The notes under the pieces were generated by a model, which did not search any database, had not been told where the DNA came from, and worked only from the letters and a program-made list of their open reading frames with translations. Shown here piece after piece: positions 11,420-22,739 of a stretch of DNA of 64,000 nucleotides. A program made the position numbers and the translations under genes. Position 1 is the first letter of the stretch, and the number at the start of each line of letters is the position of its first letter. Source of the stretch: Protopterus annectens (taxonomy: Eukaryota > Chordata > Ceratodontiformes > Protopteridae); contig NC_056743.1 in the NCBI RefSeq assembly GCF_019279795.1, positions 632,335,993-632,399,992 of the forward strand. Reading direction: 5' to 3'.

Positions 11420-14175
11420 GCTGTGTGTCTCAGGCTGGTATGTGCCTAGCATTGAGCAGCATTCTATCTTCACTAAGGATAATGCCACAATACGAACAAA
11501 AGGTGATTGACTTTAATAACTGCATACTTTCTGGTCTCATTCCAGGGGGGATACAATATTTGTCAAAATGGTAGGACATGGTTAACAAACCACATTATTC
11601 TGAAAAGGATGACCTGCACCTATCTCCTTTAGGCATCCAAATATTGGCTAAAACTTTGTTCTCCCCCCATAGAGCCTTTTTAGGCAATGCCAAATTACAA
11701 ACCTTCCAACACAGCAACATTGACCTAAGAAAACCTTAAGCTGTTACTGTTCAAAGCCAGGAGCTTAGACAAGAATCTGCACTCGCTTCAAGCTCTCCTC
11801 ACCCTGGAGACTATAGATATTTGTACAGTTACTGAGCCACAGTGTAATGCTGCAGGAAATGCTCCAGCAGTGCAAGGTTTCAGTGTCTAAAACACATTTA
11901 GTCCATCAGCTACACATACAAGGACTAAAGGTGGAGGAGTCTCATTCTACATCAACAACATACCTCTAGGATAAAGCACTGGCAATTTTCCATGTGCAAA
12001 TTACCACATACAAAGTTGTATATTATATCCTAGCAAGCTATGTGTCACCCTCTATGTCTCATGAAACCCAGAGCTCATACTTAGACCTACTTGGGACACT
12101 CAACATTCAACCAAACACCTGACACATGGGGACTTTAATAACCCTTTTATAGACTGGAAATCCTATATGACCTCAAATTTGAAGGCACAAAGATTCATGG
12201 ACTTGCAAACACAAACACCCTTGACCAAATAGTGCATACACTCACTAGAGGTTCTAACACATTGGACCTGGTACTCACATATAGGAAAATGTTGCCTCCC
12301 ATGTCACATACTCTGTGGTAAAGTTTCATCATAAAGCTGTCTCCTTCGAAATAAAAATCAGTATGGTAACCCTAGTACCTCTGTACAAGTTAGTAAGTAT
12401 TCTACAGCAAACTACCTTTTACAGTAGAGAGTCGATTAACCAAGCATCAACTATCAGAAACATCAGTTATCTGAATGCAGCCTTCCAAAGTTTTTGGGTA
12501 GGAAAAAAATCATAAAGTCTGAATATGTAAACATTATATGCATTCACTTCTTCATGTTTTTTGAGCTTGAAGCCCACTCATGTGAAAAATATTCCTTATT
12601 GTCTACTGGAATCACTGAATGGTTAAAAAAGATGCAGAAAAAACAAGATTTTGCCATTTTTTTATCCAGTTCAATGTATGTTTGATTATCTGAACAGTTT
12701 GATTATCCTGAACAGGTCCCAATTACTTCAGACAATCAACTCTCCACAGTATTAAGAAATAACTTGTCAAAATTCATTGCCCCTCCAAACCCAGACAACA
12801 CAGCAATCTATGCAGAATTGATCACAGAAATTCTGTACAACCATGTCAATGGCTACATAGAAGGCTAATGTACAAACCATAAACAAGCCTCAAACTAACT
12901 CTAGAAACAACTGACCCTGGTGGAATCTTATACGTTATACAACAAAAAGAAAATAAGTCATGGCTAAAAAGAGGAAGTGTAACTCCCAAAAATATAAGAA
13001 CTCACTCATCAAACTAAACAGAAAAAAGAGGGCTTACTAAGTGCAGGAAAATCAATTCTGAGTTCAAATAGCCTCTCAGGCAAAAGACAACCATAAGGCC
13101 TTCTTTGGCCATATCAAAAACCTCAAAGGCAAAGCATTACAGTGTGCCAAACTAGTGGTTAATGATACTGCATTTACAAAGCCAGGAGATATAGCAAATC
13201 TGCTGGCTGACAAATTCAGCTTTGACTTTACCCTCACTTACCCCCAGCCACCCCCAGGAAATTCCTTCAAACATAACTACTCCAACTATAAATAGGGAGC
13301 AGGTCCTGGCTGCACTCACTAAGGCCAAGAACATAGCCTCAACGGGTCACAACAATATCCTAGAATGCCTCCTGAATAGCCAAGACTATGACCAATCAGT
13401 GCCACTGGAGTAACTATGCAACTATAGCATCAGAACAGGCTTTTTGTCATGAGAATAGAGGACTGCAATGGTCATCCCTCTTCATAAGGGTGTGTCATCA
13501 ACAGATCTCAGAAACTATAGACCAATTAGTCTAATTAATCTTATATGCAAAACTATGGAATGAATGATATTGGGTATGATCAACAAAGACACAGGAAATT
13601 TTAAGACACTGGACTCAAACCATTTTTTTCAAAGGAAGGTCATGTCTACTAAACTGGGTGGATTTTTTGAGAATGTAATCAAGGCAACAGATGAGGGTAA
13701 AATGGTGCATACTGCTTACCTGAATGTGTCTAAGACATTTGACACAGTACCCTACTTGGGCATTGTTAACAAATGTATGGAATTAAGCATAAACAGCTAT
13801 ATAAAATGCTGGATAGTTGCTGGCTCCCAGATAGGACCCAGACTGTTAGAAATGGTAAGACCACCATCACAAAGTGACCACTCGCCAGCAGAGTCCCTCA
13901 GGGATTTGTGCTGGTCCCACTCCTTTTTGGCATCTGCTTTTCAGAAGTCAAGGACAATGTCAAAAGCCATGACTGCAAGTTAGAACTAGTCATTTAATTA
14001 GCACTAAAAACACTAACACCTTACAAGGAGGTCTAACACAGACAAATAACTGGTGCTAAAGAAATGGCTTAAAACTCAATGCCAAGAAATGCACAGTAGT
14101 ACCTTTTGGGAAGTCAACCACCACAGAAAACTACATAATCGATAATCTTTCCCCAAGAGTAGACCTGGTGGTCAG
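11420..14175 (+). pseudogene. old CR1-type LINE copy, 5' part
   Basis: A heavily decayed copy of the window's main CR1 family. It begins within ORF1: LSSILSSLRIMPQYEQKVIDF and DDLHLSPLGIQILAKTL match the esterase-like C-terminus. It passes through endonuclease remains (about 11,740-12,300) to reverse transcriptase remains. The best stretch, 13,564-13,983, has TAYLNVSKTFDTVPYLGI as motif A. It stops near 14,175 inside the NYHIGGNP-like block, where the DIRS element begins. The matching 3' part resumes at about 20,798, so this copy predates the DIRS insertion. An unrelated AT-rich patch at about 12,310-12,720 may be another small insertion. Confidence 0.8.
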
Positions 14176-14177
14176 GA

Positions 14178-14363
14178 GATCTTCATCGTGTTTCACTGTT
14201 GCAGTCATTACACTTAGGTCATCCTGCTGGCAGGTGACCCGCAGTCGGCCCGAGTTCCAAAGTCTTGGTCCGGGGTCGGTTGCTGTCGCCTCTTCTCTGA
14301 GGTCAGTACCCCAGGGGTATAAAAGTTGCAACCGACGCCATTTTCTTCAGTCTTTCTTGCCCC
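14178..14363 (+). repeat. DIRS left inverted terminal repeat
   Basis: The stretch with TGTTGCAGTCATTACACTTA, CTGCTGGCAGGTGACCCGCA and GGGGTATAAAAGTTGCAACC matches, reverse-complemented, 20,580-20,795 at high identity. It includes a TATAAAA box at about 14,320, so it probably carries the promoter. Confidence 0.9.
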
Positions 14364-14497
14364 CCGGTGCCCGAAGCAAAAGCAGTTTGCAAGTGCTGGT
14401 CGGCCGACTCCTGAGATTTTCAAAATTGAGTTTCAGAACTGAAGTCTTCAATAAAGCTAAGTACCCCATTGGGGAAACTTTTTCTTGCTCCAGACCA

Positions 14498-16225
14498 ATG
14501 TCAGTAAAAGTTAATAATTGTATTTCTTGTGGAAAGCAAATACCTCATAAGGACTTTCACTCTTACTGTATTCCTTGCCTAGGCCCTGACCATGATGTCA
14601 CTAGTTGTTGGTTTTGTGCTATATTCAGTAAACGCACTATTAAACGTTGGTTTGATTTTGCTTTACATTATTTTGGCTGAAGGTTTAATTACATAATGCC
14701 GTCGGAACAACCAACGACCGGAATCTATAAAAACAAAAAGACAAAGAAAAGGACAGGCATCCGAGGTCCAAAACCGATGACGAAGCCTCTTCTAGGCCAG
14801 TCGCCGGTTCACCGGTTCTCAGTGAGGTGCTTTCACAGCCCCTGACACCTGCTACCTCAGAGCCACAGGCCGAAACTGACAGCCATATGGAGACACCAAG
14901 GCCTGTGGAAACTCAAGGTATTGGGCCTATGGAAACTAATCCCTCAGATGGGTCCGGAGCCACTGAGCATGCATCGGCTTCTGTGGGTGTTTTCAGACCT
15001 TCACAGCTTACAATTAAGGCTTCTGCAGCAGCAAAGGCAAAATCAAAAACACCATTAAAGACAAGGAAACAAGTGCAGCATTCTCCAGAACAGTCATCCA
15101 TGCCAAAGAAACAGATGCTTAAAATGGCCGAAGACCTAATTACTTTAATCAGGGGTTCCCATCCCCCTCCTGACAAAATGCCTAGGCAAGACACTGATTA
15201 TGATTCCTCTGACCAGGTTTCTATTTCTTCTGACTCCTCTTCTGATCAGGGATATTCTCTCCCTCCCTATGAGGACTCTGATGCAGAAGAGTCCATACCT
15301 TCTGCCTCTCCGCCTGAGGATTATTCTTTTGGGGAAACCCTGCACACCATGAGGGAGCATTTCCATTGGGATAGCCAGGATTATTCAGAATCCAAGAAAA
15401 GGCTCAGAGGCTTCCTTTTATTGCCTCAGCACAGACCCCTGGCTATTCCTCCTGTGCTTGATATTGTTGATGATTTTTTTCTGAATCCAGTCTCCTGATT
15501 CTTTACCCTCTGCACCAGTCAAACCAGACAGGTACTACAGAGTCCCTGTCTTTCATAAATTTCTTTACAAAAACCCTGCTGCAGACCCAGAAACAATTTC
15601 TCAGGGTCCAAAAAGGGTTAAGGCTTCTACTGCTAAAAATCCTGTCCCCTCGGATAGGGATTCCAGAGCTCTGGACAGATGGGGGAAAAAAGTTTACACT
15701 TCTGCTACTTTAGCTGTAAGAGCTTTAAACTGTCAGTTTCACATGCTTAAATACCAACAGTACCTCATGTCATTGTTAAAACAGAAAATGGTCTCAAATA
15801 CAGAAGGTCCTGACAGTAAGGAAATGCAGGATTTGTTGCATGCAGTTGAACAAGTGGGAAAGCATACTCTGAAATGTGGTTTTGATTCATTAGAGGCTTC
15901 TTGTAGAGCTGCAGTGACAGGCTTTGTTATTCGTAGGCATGCTTGGTTGAAAGAACAAAGTTTACCTGACCATGTTAAAGTAAAATTATTGGATGCTCCA
16001 TTACAGCATGAAACCTTGTTTGGTGTTAAGGCAGAAGAGGTGTTAAAGAAAATGTAGGATAAAGCAAAGTCAATGCAGACAGTGAAAGATTTCTTACAGG
16101 TTCAACCATCTAGATTTAGCAGAAACTGGCCTTCAAAAAATTGGTCCTTTCCAGTGTCAGACAGGCCACAAAGAGGCAGATACAGACGCCCAAGAGGCAG
16201 ATCTCAGCCCCAAGGCTCCTACTGA
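14498..16225 (+). pseudogene. DIRS gag-like region
   Basis: The first open piece (14,498-14,680) encodes a short protein with a CxxC, HxxxC and CxxC zinc-finger-like pattern (ISCGKQIPHKDFHSYCIPCL). A second piece (14,827-15,498) is rich in Pro, Ser, Asp and Glu and carries a basic KAKSKTPLKTRKQ stretch, as structural proteins often do. A third (15,743-16,057) is a helical-looking segment with HAVEQVGKHTLKCG. Their order and spacing suggest one ancestral ORF broken by frameshifts at about 14,690 and 15,490. The region ends in an RGRYRRPRGRSQPQ-like basic tail at about 16,210. By analogy with DIRS gag it would package the RNA; that is inference. Confidence 0.7.
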
Positions 16226-16238
16226 CCTAAACAATGGG

Positions 16239-18473
16239 GTGCTTCAGCCCCCATCGGGGGGGGGGACAAATCACAACCGTACAGGAAACAGTCCCAATGA
16301 CTCCCCTCTGCAAATGCCAAGCACTTACCTTTTGACAGCTCCCCTAGCACTTTTCTCAGAAAATTGGCACATGATTTCCCAGGACCAATGGGTGCTGAAT
16401 ATTGTTTCTCAGGGTTACAGGTTCCACTTCCACACACTTCCAAGACCAAAAGGTATGCCAGACCTGCCAAAAAAACAATGGGCAGAGGCACAAAAACAGA
16501 TTGCTGCTCTTATGGACATGGGAGCTATTCAAAAAGTTCCACAGCAAGAACAGGGACAAGGATTTTACTCAAGACTTTTCTTAGTACCCAGAAAAGACAA
16601 AGCCTGGAGACCAATACTGGACCTGTCAATCCTAAACACTTTCCTGGATGTTCCAAAATTCAAAATGTTAACACTGCATCAACTTCTACCCATGCTGGGC
16701 AAGAAGGCTTAGCTAGTTACTTTGGACCCAAAACAAGAAGAATAAACCAAGAAGTAATATAATCCAAAACCAAAACGAAAAATCAATAATTTTCTCTTTA
16801 TTTCACACACCAACAGAATAAAATAATAAAATCAATGCGGCACTGGTCAATATATCAAATATAGAGCAAAAAGTATGCATGGTGTGCCAGTTGTATCATA
16901 AAATAATAATTCAATTAAATTGCGTGAAATTAATTAAATTATTAAATTTTAAAACAAATCGGTCAGTTAATCAATTGATTAACCCAATTTATTAAGGTAG
17001 ATATAAACTTGCTTAAATCAAATCCTAATAAGCAAGTCATTTGCCAAAAATACTTGGAATGGTTAAATAAATACATAAATACATAAATACTTTAACATTT
17101 TATAGATTTTTTAGATTAAATTGGGAAACCTTTGTGAATTAATTTGTGGATTAAATAACTTAAAAATTATGAATGTTTCTGTTTGATTTAAGCAAGTTTA
17201 TATCTTTGCTATATGGTGGTCTTGCCTTTAGTCCTGTTTTTAACGTTTTGACTGTTATTTCCCATTGAGATCAGTTTTTAAACCATTTTTTACATTTTTT
17301 ATATACATTTGTATAGAATACTATTTTTTGAAAATGTATTTAAACACATCATACAATACTAGTTCTTTTTTTGTAAAGAACTGTCACCTTTATTTAATTA
17401 TTTTACATTACTGGTGGATTTTTGTTTAAAAAAAAAAAAACAAAAATATATGTGATTTGTTAAACAATTTGTCACATTAGCACTTTAACACTAAAGCACT
17501 TAAAAAACCCGATTGAATTATAATCACTTGCCTTAAATTTAAATTTTTTTTATTTATTATAATAATTTTATTTTACAAAGCTTTTCACAATTGAATATGA
17601 GTATTTAACTGTGGCACACCCATGCATACTTTTGTCTTGATAATTGCTGATATTTTATTATTCTTTTAGTTTTTGATTTTTTTATCTTGGAGTGTTTTTT
17701 TCAAGAATAAAGAAGATTATTTATTATGCTTTGGTCGTTGTTATACTCTAGTTACTTTGGACCTTAAGGAGGCATACCTGCATGTTCCATTCAAACAATC
17801 TTGCAGAAGATACCTCAGATTCATAGCAGGTTCAATGCATTACCAATTCTCTGCACTGCCCTTTGGCTTATCTACTGCGCCCAGGGTCTTCACAAAATGC
17901 CTGGCACCAGTAATTGCATTTTGCAGACAAAAAGGAATTCAAATATATCCCTACTTGGACGACTGCCTTATTCAAGCCGAGAGCAAGGACATTCTTCTAA
18001 AGCATCTGGCATTTGTAAAAAGATTGCTAATTTGCCTAGGGTACACAGTAAATGAAAAGAAATCAAAACTGGTGCCCTCACAAGAGATAATATTCCTGAG
18101 TGCAAGCTTAAATACAACTGCCCAGATGGCTTATCTCATGCCAGACAAACAAAGGCAACTGACTCATTACTTTCAAATGATTGCAGCAAAGACCCAACTC
18201 CCTGCAAGAAAAATTCTGCAGGCCCTGGGCTTCATGGCATCCTGCATTCTACTAATTCCATATGCAAAACTGCATATGAGCAAACTACAATGGTATCTAA
18301 AAAGTGCTTGGACTCAGCGTTCTCACAGCCTGGAGACAATCATAACTTTAATTCCCTGTCTACAACAGGGGTTTCGATGGTGGGCCCAGGCTTGTCACCA
18401 CAACAAGGGGCAGCCTTTCACTTTACCCACAGCCAGGCAGACAATAACAACGGATGCATCGAATTATGCCTAG
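16239..18473 (+). pseudogene. DIRS reverse transcriptase, split by a foldback insert
   Basis: The upstream part (16,239-16,712) carries SRLFLVPRKDKAWRPILDLS, the early fingers motifs. A TAG replaces the Trp codon near 16,711. The downstream part, from about 17,748, carries LVTLDLKEAYLHVPF (motif A), ALPFGLSTAPRVFTK (motif B) and YPYLDDCLIQA, the YLDD active site (motif C). Reading continues across the 1.02-kb insert at 16,729-17,747 once the duplicated site is counted once. The polymerase would copy the element's RNA. It leads straight into RNase H. Similar layout is known in fish and amphibian DIRS1-like elements. Confidence 0.9.
16729..17747. mobile_element. 1.02-kb foldback insert with 16-bp target duplication
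   Basis: The 16-bp word CTAGTTACTTTGGACC occurs on both sides (16,713-16,728 and 17,748-17,763). The insert is very AT-rich and has no coding sequence. It folds back on itself: an AAAAGTATGCATGGTGTGCC block near 16,868 pairs with GGCACACCCATGCATACTTT near 17,613, and a perfect 23-bp inverted pair lies at 17,000-17,022 and 17,182-17,204 around TTGCTTAAATC. The two halves are symmetric about the centre. A 16-bp duplication is longer than DNA transposons usually make, so the mechanism is unclear. Confidence 0.8.
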
Positions 18474-18858
18474 GGGGGCACATATGGAAGGAAAATGCAT
18501 TCAGGGCATGTGGCCCAAGGAACAAATGCATCTTCACATCAATCAAAAAGAGATGCTAGTTGTACACAATGCCCTGACAGCTTTCTAGGACCTACTGCAT
18601 CCAGGACAACTATTAATAAAGATGGACAATACCGCAGTTATGTGGTACAAAAACAAGCAAGGGGGCACATATTCCTACCCCCTATGCAGGCAAGCCATGA
18701 CTTTGTGGAACACAGCACTGACTTATCAAGTACCTCTGCAGGCACAATTCCTGCCAGGAACAAAAAATACACTGGCAGACGAACTAAGCAGAAATCTCAT
18801 GGATCCTCACAAATTTGAACTAAATCCACAGGTGTTCAACATGATAACAAGGAAATAG
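18420..18858 (+). pseudogene. DIRS RNase H domain
   Basis: The acidic residues of RNase H can be traced in order: the Asp in TTDASNYA, the Glu in an NQKEML-like block (about 18,545), the Asp in KMDNTAVMWY (about 18,622) and the Asp in NTLADELSRN (about 18,780). A TAG follows DASNYA where the family has Trp, and there are frame changes at about 18,475 and 18,610. The domain would remove the RNA strand during copying. Confidence 0.8.
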
Positions 18859-19235
18859 GGACGCCCAGACATAGATCTTTTTGCCTCTCCTCACAATTAC
18901 CAAATACAGAAATTCTGCACAAGAACTTATCACTCTCAAGCATGGAAAGTGGATGCTCTATCATTCAGCTGGAAAGGTCTGACAGTTTATGCCTTCCCTC
19001 CGATGCCTCTCCTTACCAAGGTACTCCTAAAAGTAAGACAAGAAAGGCCAAAAATGATCCTGATTGCCCAAGACTGGCCATGCCAGCACTGGTACCCACT
19101 CCTAAGGAGCTTGTCTCAAGGCCCAGCTTGGCCTCTACCTCAAATTCCTCATCTTCTGACACAACAAAGCAGTCAGATTCTGCACAGTCAACTCAGAATC
19201 TTAAATCTGGCAGCATGGCAGATAATGTAGCCACT
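18859..19235 (+). pseudogene. DIRS methylase-like domain
   Basis: The frame following a stop at 18,857 shows RPDIDLFASPHNYQIQKFC, VDALSFSWKG, YAFPPMPLLTKVL and ILIAQDWPCQHWYP. This run matches what I recall of the DAM-like methylase region carried by DIRS elements between RNase H and the recombinase. Its role in these elements is not settled. The segment is short and partly read in two overlapping frames, so it may be degraded. Confidence 0.6.
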
Positions 19236-19239
19236 CAGA

Positions 19240-20270
19240 CTGCACCTCTCTCTAAAGCTGTTACGGATGTTATTTTAGAAGCCAGAAGACCCAGCACTAG
19301 GAAATCTTATGTGGAAAAATGGAAGAGATTCTGTGCTTAGAACCAGGCACAAGGGCTTGAACCACTTGTCTCTAATATTCCTCAGATTTTACAATACCTA
19401 ACTGAGATGCTGGACAAAGACCTATCTTTCTTATCAATTAAAATCCATGCCTCTACCATTTCAGCTCATTACAATACGGAACCTCCTATTTTTTCAAATC
19501 CTCTACTACGACAGTACCTCAGAGGGGCAAAAAATATAAGACCCCCAAGGAGAGCACCAGTACCAACTTGGGATCTCAATTTTGTTTTAGAAAAACTCAC
19601 ACTGGCTCCTTTTGAGCCAGCCAGCACAGCTGATCTAAAATTCTTATCATGGAAAACTGCTCTGCTCCTAGCAATAACTTCAGCAAGAAGTATCTCAGAG
19701 TTACAGGCATTAATGGCTGTGGAACCTTTTATAATTTTTCATCAGGACAGGGTCTCACTTAGGACAAACCCAACATTCAGGCCAAAAGTGGTCTCCAATG
19801 TGGCCTTGAAGCAAACCATTAATTTGCCTACTTTCTACCCAAATCCGCAGAATAAAGGGGAGAAACTTCTGCACTCTTTGGATATACACAGACAGCTATG
19901 ATTTTACCTGGACAAAACAAAAGCTTTCAGAAAAACTGAGCAACTGTTTGTAGCTTATGCTGCAGGATCACAAGGAAAGCCTATTACAAAGCAGACAATT
20001 TCAAAATGGATAGGCCACTGCATCCGCTTCTGTTATGCACAGCATGGCAAATCAGTGCCTAAGGGCATTAGGCCTCATTCTACCAGAGCAGCAGCCACTT
20101 CAGAAGCTTTTCTCAGAGGAGTATCAACCAAAGACATTTTAGAAGCTGCAACCTGCAGTTCAGTGCACACTTTCACCAAGCACTACCACTTACCTCTCTA
20201 CTCTAAATCCAGAGCAGGCTTTGCCACTGCAGTTCTGCAGGGCCTGATAGCCTCTCCTAATCCTACTTAG
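19240..20270 (+). pseudogene. DIRS tyrosine recombinase
   Basis: The N-terminal core-binding part has RRPSTRKSYVEKWKRFC, then a TAG at 19,338. The next open piece (19,407-19,901) holds LLLAITSARSISELQAL with the first catalytic Arg. After a stop at 19,899 the C-terminal piece (to 20,270) has RPHSTRAAATS with the His-x-x-Arg pair and TFTKHYHL with the likely nucleophile Tyr. The enzyme integrates a circular DNA copy by strand exchange, which accounts for the lack of target duplication. Three visible breaks leave it inactive, although every catalytic residue can still be found. Confidence 0.9.
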
Positions 20271-20304
20271 CACCGGCCACCCAACCTCAGCTTTGGGATT
20301 CTAC

Positions 20305-20400
20305 CCAATTGTAATGACTGCAACAGTGAAACACAATGAACATAGTATAGTTGTGTACCTATCATAAATGTAGATGTTCGAGTGTATTCACTGTTGCTGT
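20305..20400 (+). repeat. DIRS internal complementary region
   Basis: The left half, with GTAATGACTGCAACAGTGAA at about 20,311, is the complement of the outer end of the left terminal repeat. The right half, with GTAGATGTTCGAGTGTATTC at about 20,370, is the complement of the outer end of the right one. The two halves meet near 20,345. In DIRS elements this region templates completion of the ends, and here it fixes both termini. Confidence 0.9.
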
Positions 20401-20579
20401 CCAGGTTACCCACCCACCATCTCCCTTTTTATTGCTGGGACTTTTCTGTACTTCTCAACTCTCTACAACCTATGTGGTGTATTTGCTTGTAGATGAAGGA
20501 AATGTTTATAGTAATTTATGTATGTTTTTTGGCATAATGTTATCTTTCCAGCCTTCCTATCTGGGGGGACCTGACATCT

Positions 20580-20795
20580 GGGGCAAGAAAAACTGAAGAA
20601 AATGGCGTCAGTTGCAACTTTTATACCCCTGGCGCACTGACGTCAGGGAAGAGGTGACAGCAACCGACGCTGGACCAAGACATTGGAACTCGGGCCAACT
20701 GCGGGTCACCTGCCAGCAGGATAACCCAAGTGTAATGACTGCAACAGTGAATACACTCGAACATCTACATTTATGGTAGGTACACAACTGTACTT
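20580..20795 (-). repeat. DIRS right inverted terminal repeat
   Basis: Reverse complement of the left repeat, with the same GACGCCATTTTCTTCAG and GGGGTATAAAAGTTGCAAC words on the minus strand. Its outer 40 bp (20,756-20,795) has no counterpart in the left repeat but matches the right half of the internal complementary region. Confidence 0.9.
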
Positions 20796-20797
20796 TT

Positions 20798-21545
20798 GGG
20801 TGCATGTGTACATAGTAACCTGGCCTTCGACCAACATGTGCCAAGGTAGTAAGGAAGTCATTCTATGATGCTCAACTTATAAGTAAGGGCATGGCACATA
20901 GGTCCAGGGAAGTCATTCTGTCACTGTAATCAGCATCATCAGACCTATCTCTGAGTATTATGTGTCTTTCAGTATGCATCTGACCAGACACATGCAGTAA
21001 ATGGATCTGAAAAGGTTCCTTACAAAACAAATGTAGGGCATAAACACAATGTCCTATCTGGATTGCTTCAAAGCCCTCCCTCTGTAGTCTGTCTCCTACA
21101 GATTACTGAGAGGCAGTCTATGCCTAGTATATACAAGGCATCCTTGGATTCCACTCTGAGGGACCTTTTGCATATCTAGAAAACAAACAACATCAGACCT
21201 AAATGTTGCTTGTTACATAAATAGGAGGACATGTTGGAAGGACAGATATGTATCTCAGAGAATTCCCATTCTCTGGAATAGATACTCCATGCATGTGAAG
21301 CAGAGTTCCTCTCTAACCCTATTCAAGCATAGCCTGAACCAGTGGATGGGAAACTGGAAATACACCTCTGGTGCTCATGTCTTTGATGGACACAGACAGT
21401 CAATAAAGTATAACCTAAATATCATATACCCCTTATATAAACGTCTAAGATACAATAACTCATGTGACACATTAGAGTTGCATGGCTAGGCTTATAAAGG
21501 CCCTTGTGGTCATTAGTCTAGTATACACATATGAAGCTATGAACC
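20798..21545 (+). pseudogene. old CR1-type LINE copy, 3' part
   Basis: CR1 similarity resumes just after the DIRS end with an AKVVRKSF-like block, then LTRHMQ, SVSYRLLRGSLCLVYT and RTCWKDRYVSQRIPILWNR. An open stretch at 21,289-21,489 ends the ORF2 remains with SLTLFKHSLNQWMG. The 3' UTR ends in a TATGAAGCTATGAACCTATG tail. Together with 11,420-14,175 it forms one split CR1 copy; frameshifts and stops are frequent. Confidence 0.85.
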
Positions 21546-22184
21546 TATGATCTTGTACAACTGTCGATCATCTGTTCTGTCAACCCAACAGTTACAACAA
21601 AACAAATATTGACAAAACAAATTTGAATGTAATTTATGGATCCCACTATAAACATAAAAGTGCAGTTTATGCCATCTATCATGACTATAAGAGCACTATG
21701 TTAAAAAGGTATGATTTAGCACTCTTTTATTGTGTCTACACATCTTGGAAAGTTCTTAATGATGGATGGAGGACTGGTTTTCCTGCACTGTATGTGTGCA
21801 ATTGTAATCTAAATGACTGTGTATGTGCTGTGTATTACTCTGCTGGGCCTTTCTGTTCTTTAAATAGACCTTTCCACTTAAATCACATTTCTCCTTCTGA
21901 CAGCATGTTCATATTGTGTGTATTACAGCAAAACTTAGTAAATAATTCAAGGCAGGTTCTCTCTATTAATATTCTGCTAGTCATTGTTTCCCCAGACTGA
22001 CTTCCTTGTATCCTCTGCCTCCTATCCTAAACTCTGTAGTTTTGTGCCCCATTATCACTTTGAGTATTACAATGATGTTTTACAGATTTAAAGTTTACTG
22101 CTCATGAGGTTGCCTATCTGCAAGCATGTATGACCAAGAACATGGTCAGTCACATTTCCTTTTCTTTCCTTTCCTTTTCTTCAG
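21546..22184 (+). other. probable intron before the CTLD exon
   Basis: No domain is seen in the open frame at 21,623-22,000. A pyrimidine-rich tract (22,153-22,180, TTTCCTTTTCTTTCC-like) leads into the TTCAG acceptor at 22,184. Confidence 0.5.
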
Positions 22185-22540
22185 ACATTAATACAGACTT
22201 CTACCTGATAAAGGAGAAAAAGACATTTCTGGAAGCCACGTTCTACTGCAGGATGTTCTACACTGACATCGTGAGTGTACCTTATAATGAGACACAGTGG
22301 CAGGTAGAAAATGTTGCCAGTAACACCAGTGATAATGAGGTGTGGATCGGATTACGCAAACATCAGAATTCTGGTAAGTGGATCTGGATGAATGAAGATT
22401 CGATTTCCTACTCTAACTGGGACACACAGTCCGCAGGGAACCCAGCGCTGGATCACTGTGGGGTGATGAAAAAAGACAGGAACTTTACCTGGAGTGACAG
22501 CTGCTGTTTCTCAAGGCATGAGTTTATCTGTTACAGTTAA
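22185..22540 (+). CDS. C-type lectin-like domain, terminal exon
   Basis: A strong polypyrimidine tract and TCAG acceptor give a phase-1 exon that stays open to TAA at 22,538-22,540. It encodes one complete CTLD of about 118 residues: LIKEKKTFLEATFYC (first conserved Cys), EVWIGLRKHQNSGKWIWM (the WIGL core), SYSNWD, then DHCGVMKKD, FTWSDSCCFSRHEFICYS with the closing cysteines. Domains of this kind act outside the cell in recognition or adhesion. The canonical sugar and calcium residues are not intact: there is no EPN or QPD motif, and WSD replaces WND, so classic mannose or galactose binding is doubtful. The extra Cys in DSCCF is unusual. There is no membrane segment after the domain, so the protein would end with this CTLD. 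Upstream exons would lie to the left; only the broken CTLD at 1528 is visible. Confidence 0.85.
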
Positions 22541-22739
22541 TTCTGTATAATTATAAAAGTATACTCTTTATCATCACTTAAAAGTCAGATCACTTCAGGT
22601 GAATGAGTGTTCAGACTTGCATGATAACTGTGACATTTAACTTACAATTAATTAAAGCTCTATAACTGAAACAGTAATTAATGAGTAGATATTATTTTAA
22701 ATCAGAATCTGTAAAAAATATAGATGTTAAAATAAGTAA

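Larger units (their letters stand above)
14178..20795 (+). mobile_element. DIRS-like tyrosine-recombinase retrotransposon
   Basis: The element shows inverted terminal repeats, a gag-like region, reverse transcriptase, RNase H, a methylase-like domain, a tyrosine recombinase and an internal complementary region, in that order. This is the DIRS plan, in which a circular DNA copy is integrated by the recombinase without target duplication. It lies inside an older CR1 copy, and no target duplication is visible. Ends are set to about 10 bp from agreement between the terminal repeats and the internal complementary region. Length is 6.6 kb, or about 5.6 kb without the 1.02-kb insertion. Stops and frameshifts in every domain show that it is dead. 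Confidence 0.9.

Noticed and set aside
19240-20270. Phage-type integrase
   Set aside because: The tyrosine recombinase sits within a DIRS plan with reverse transcriptase, RNase H and an internal complementary region, so it is a retrotransposon enzyme.
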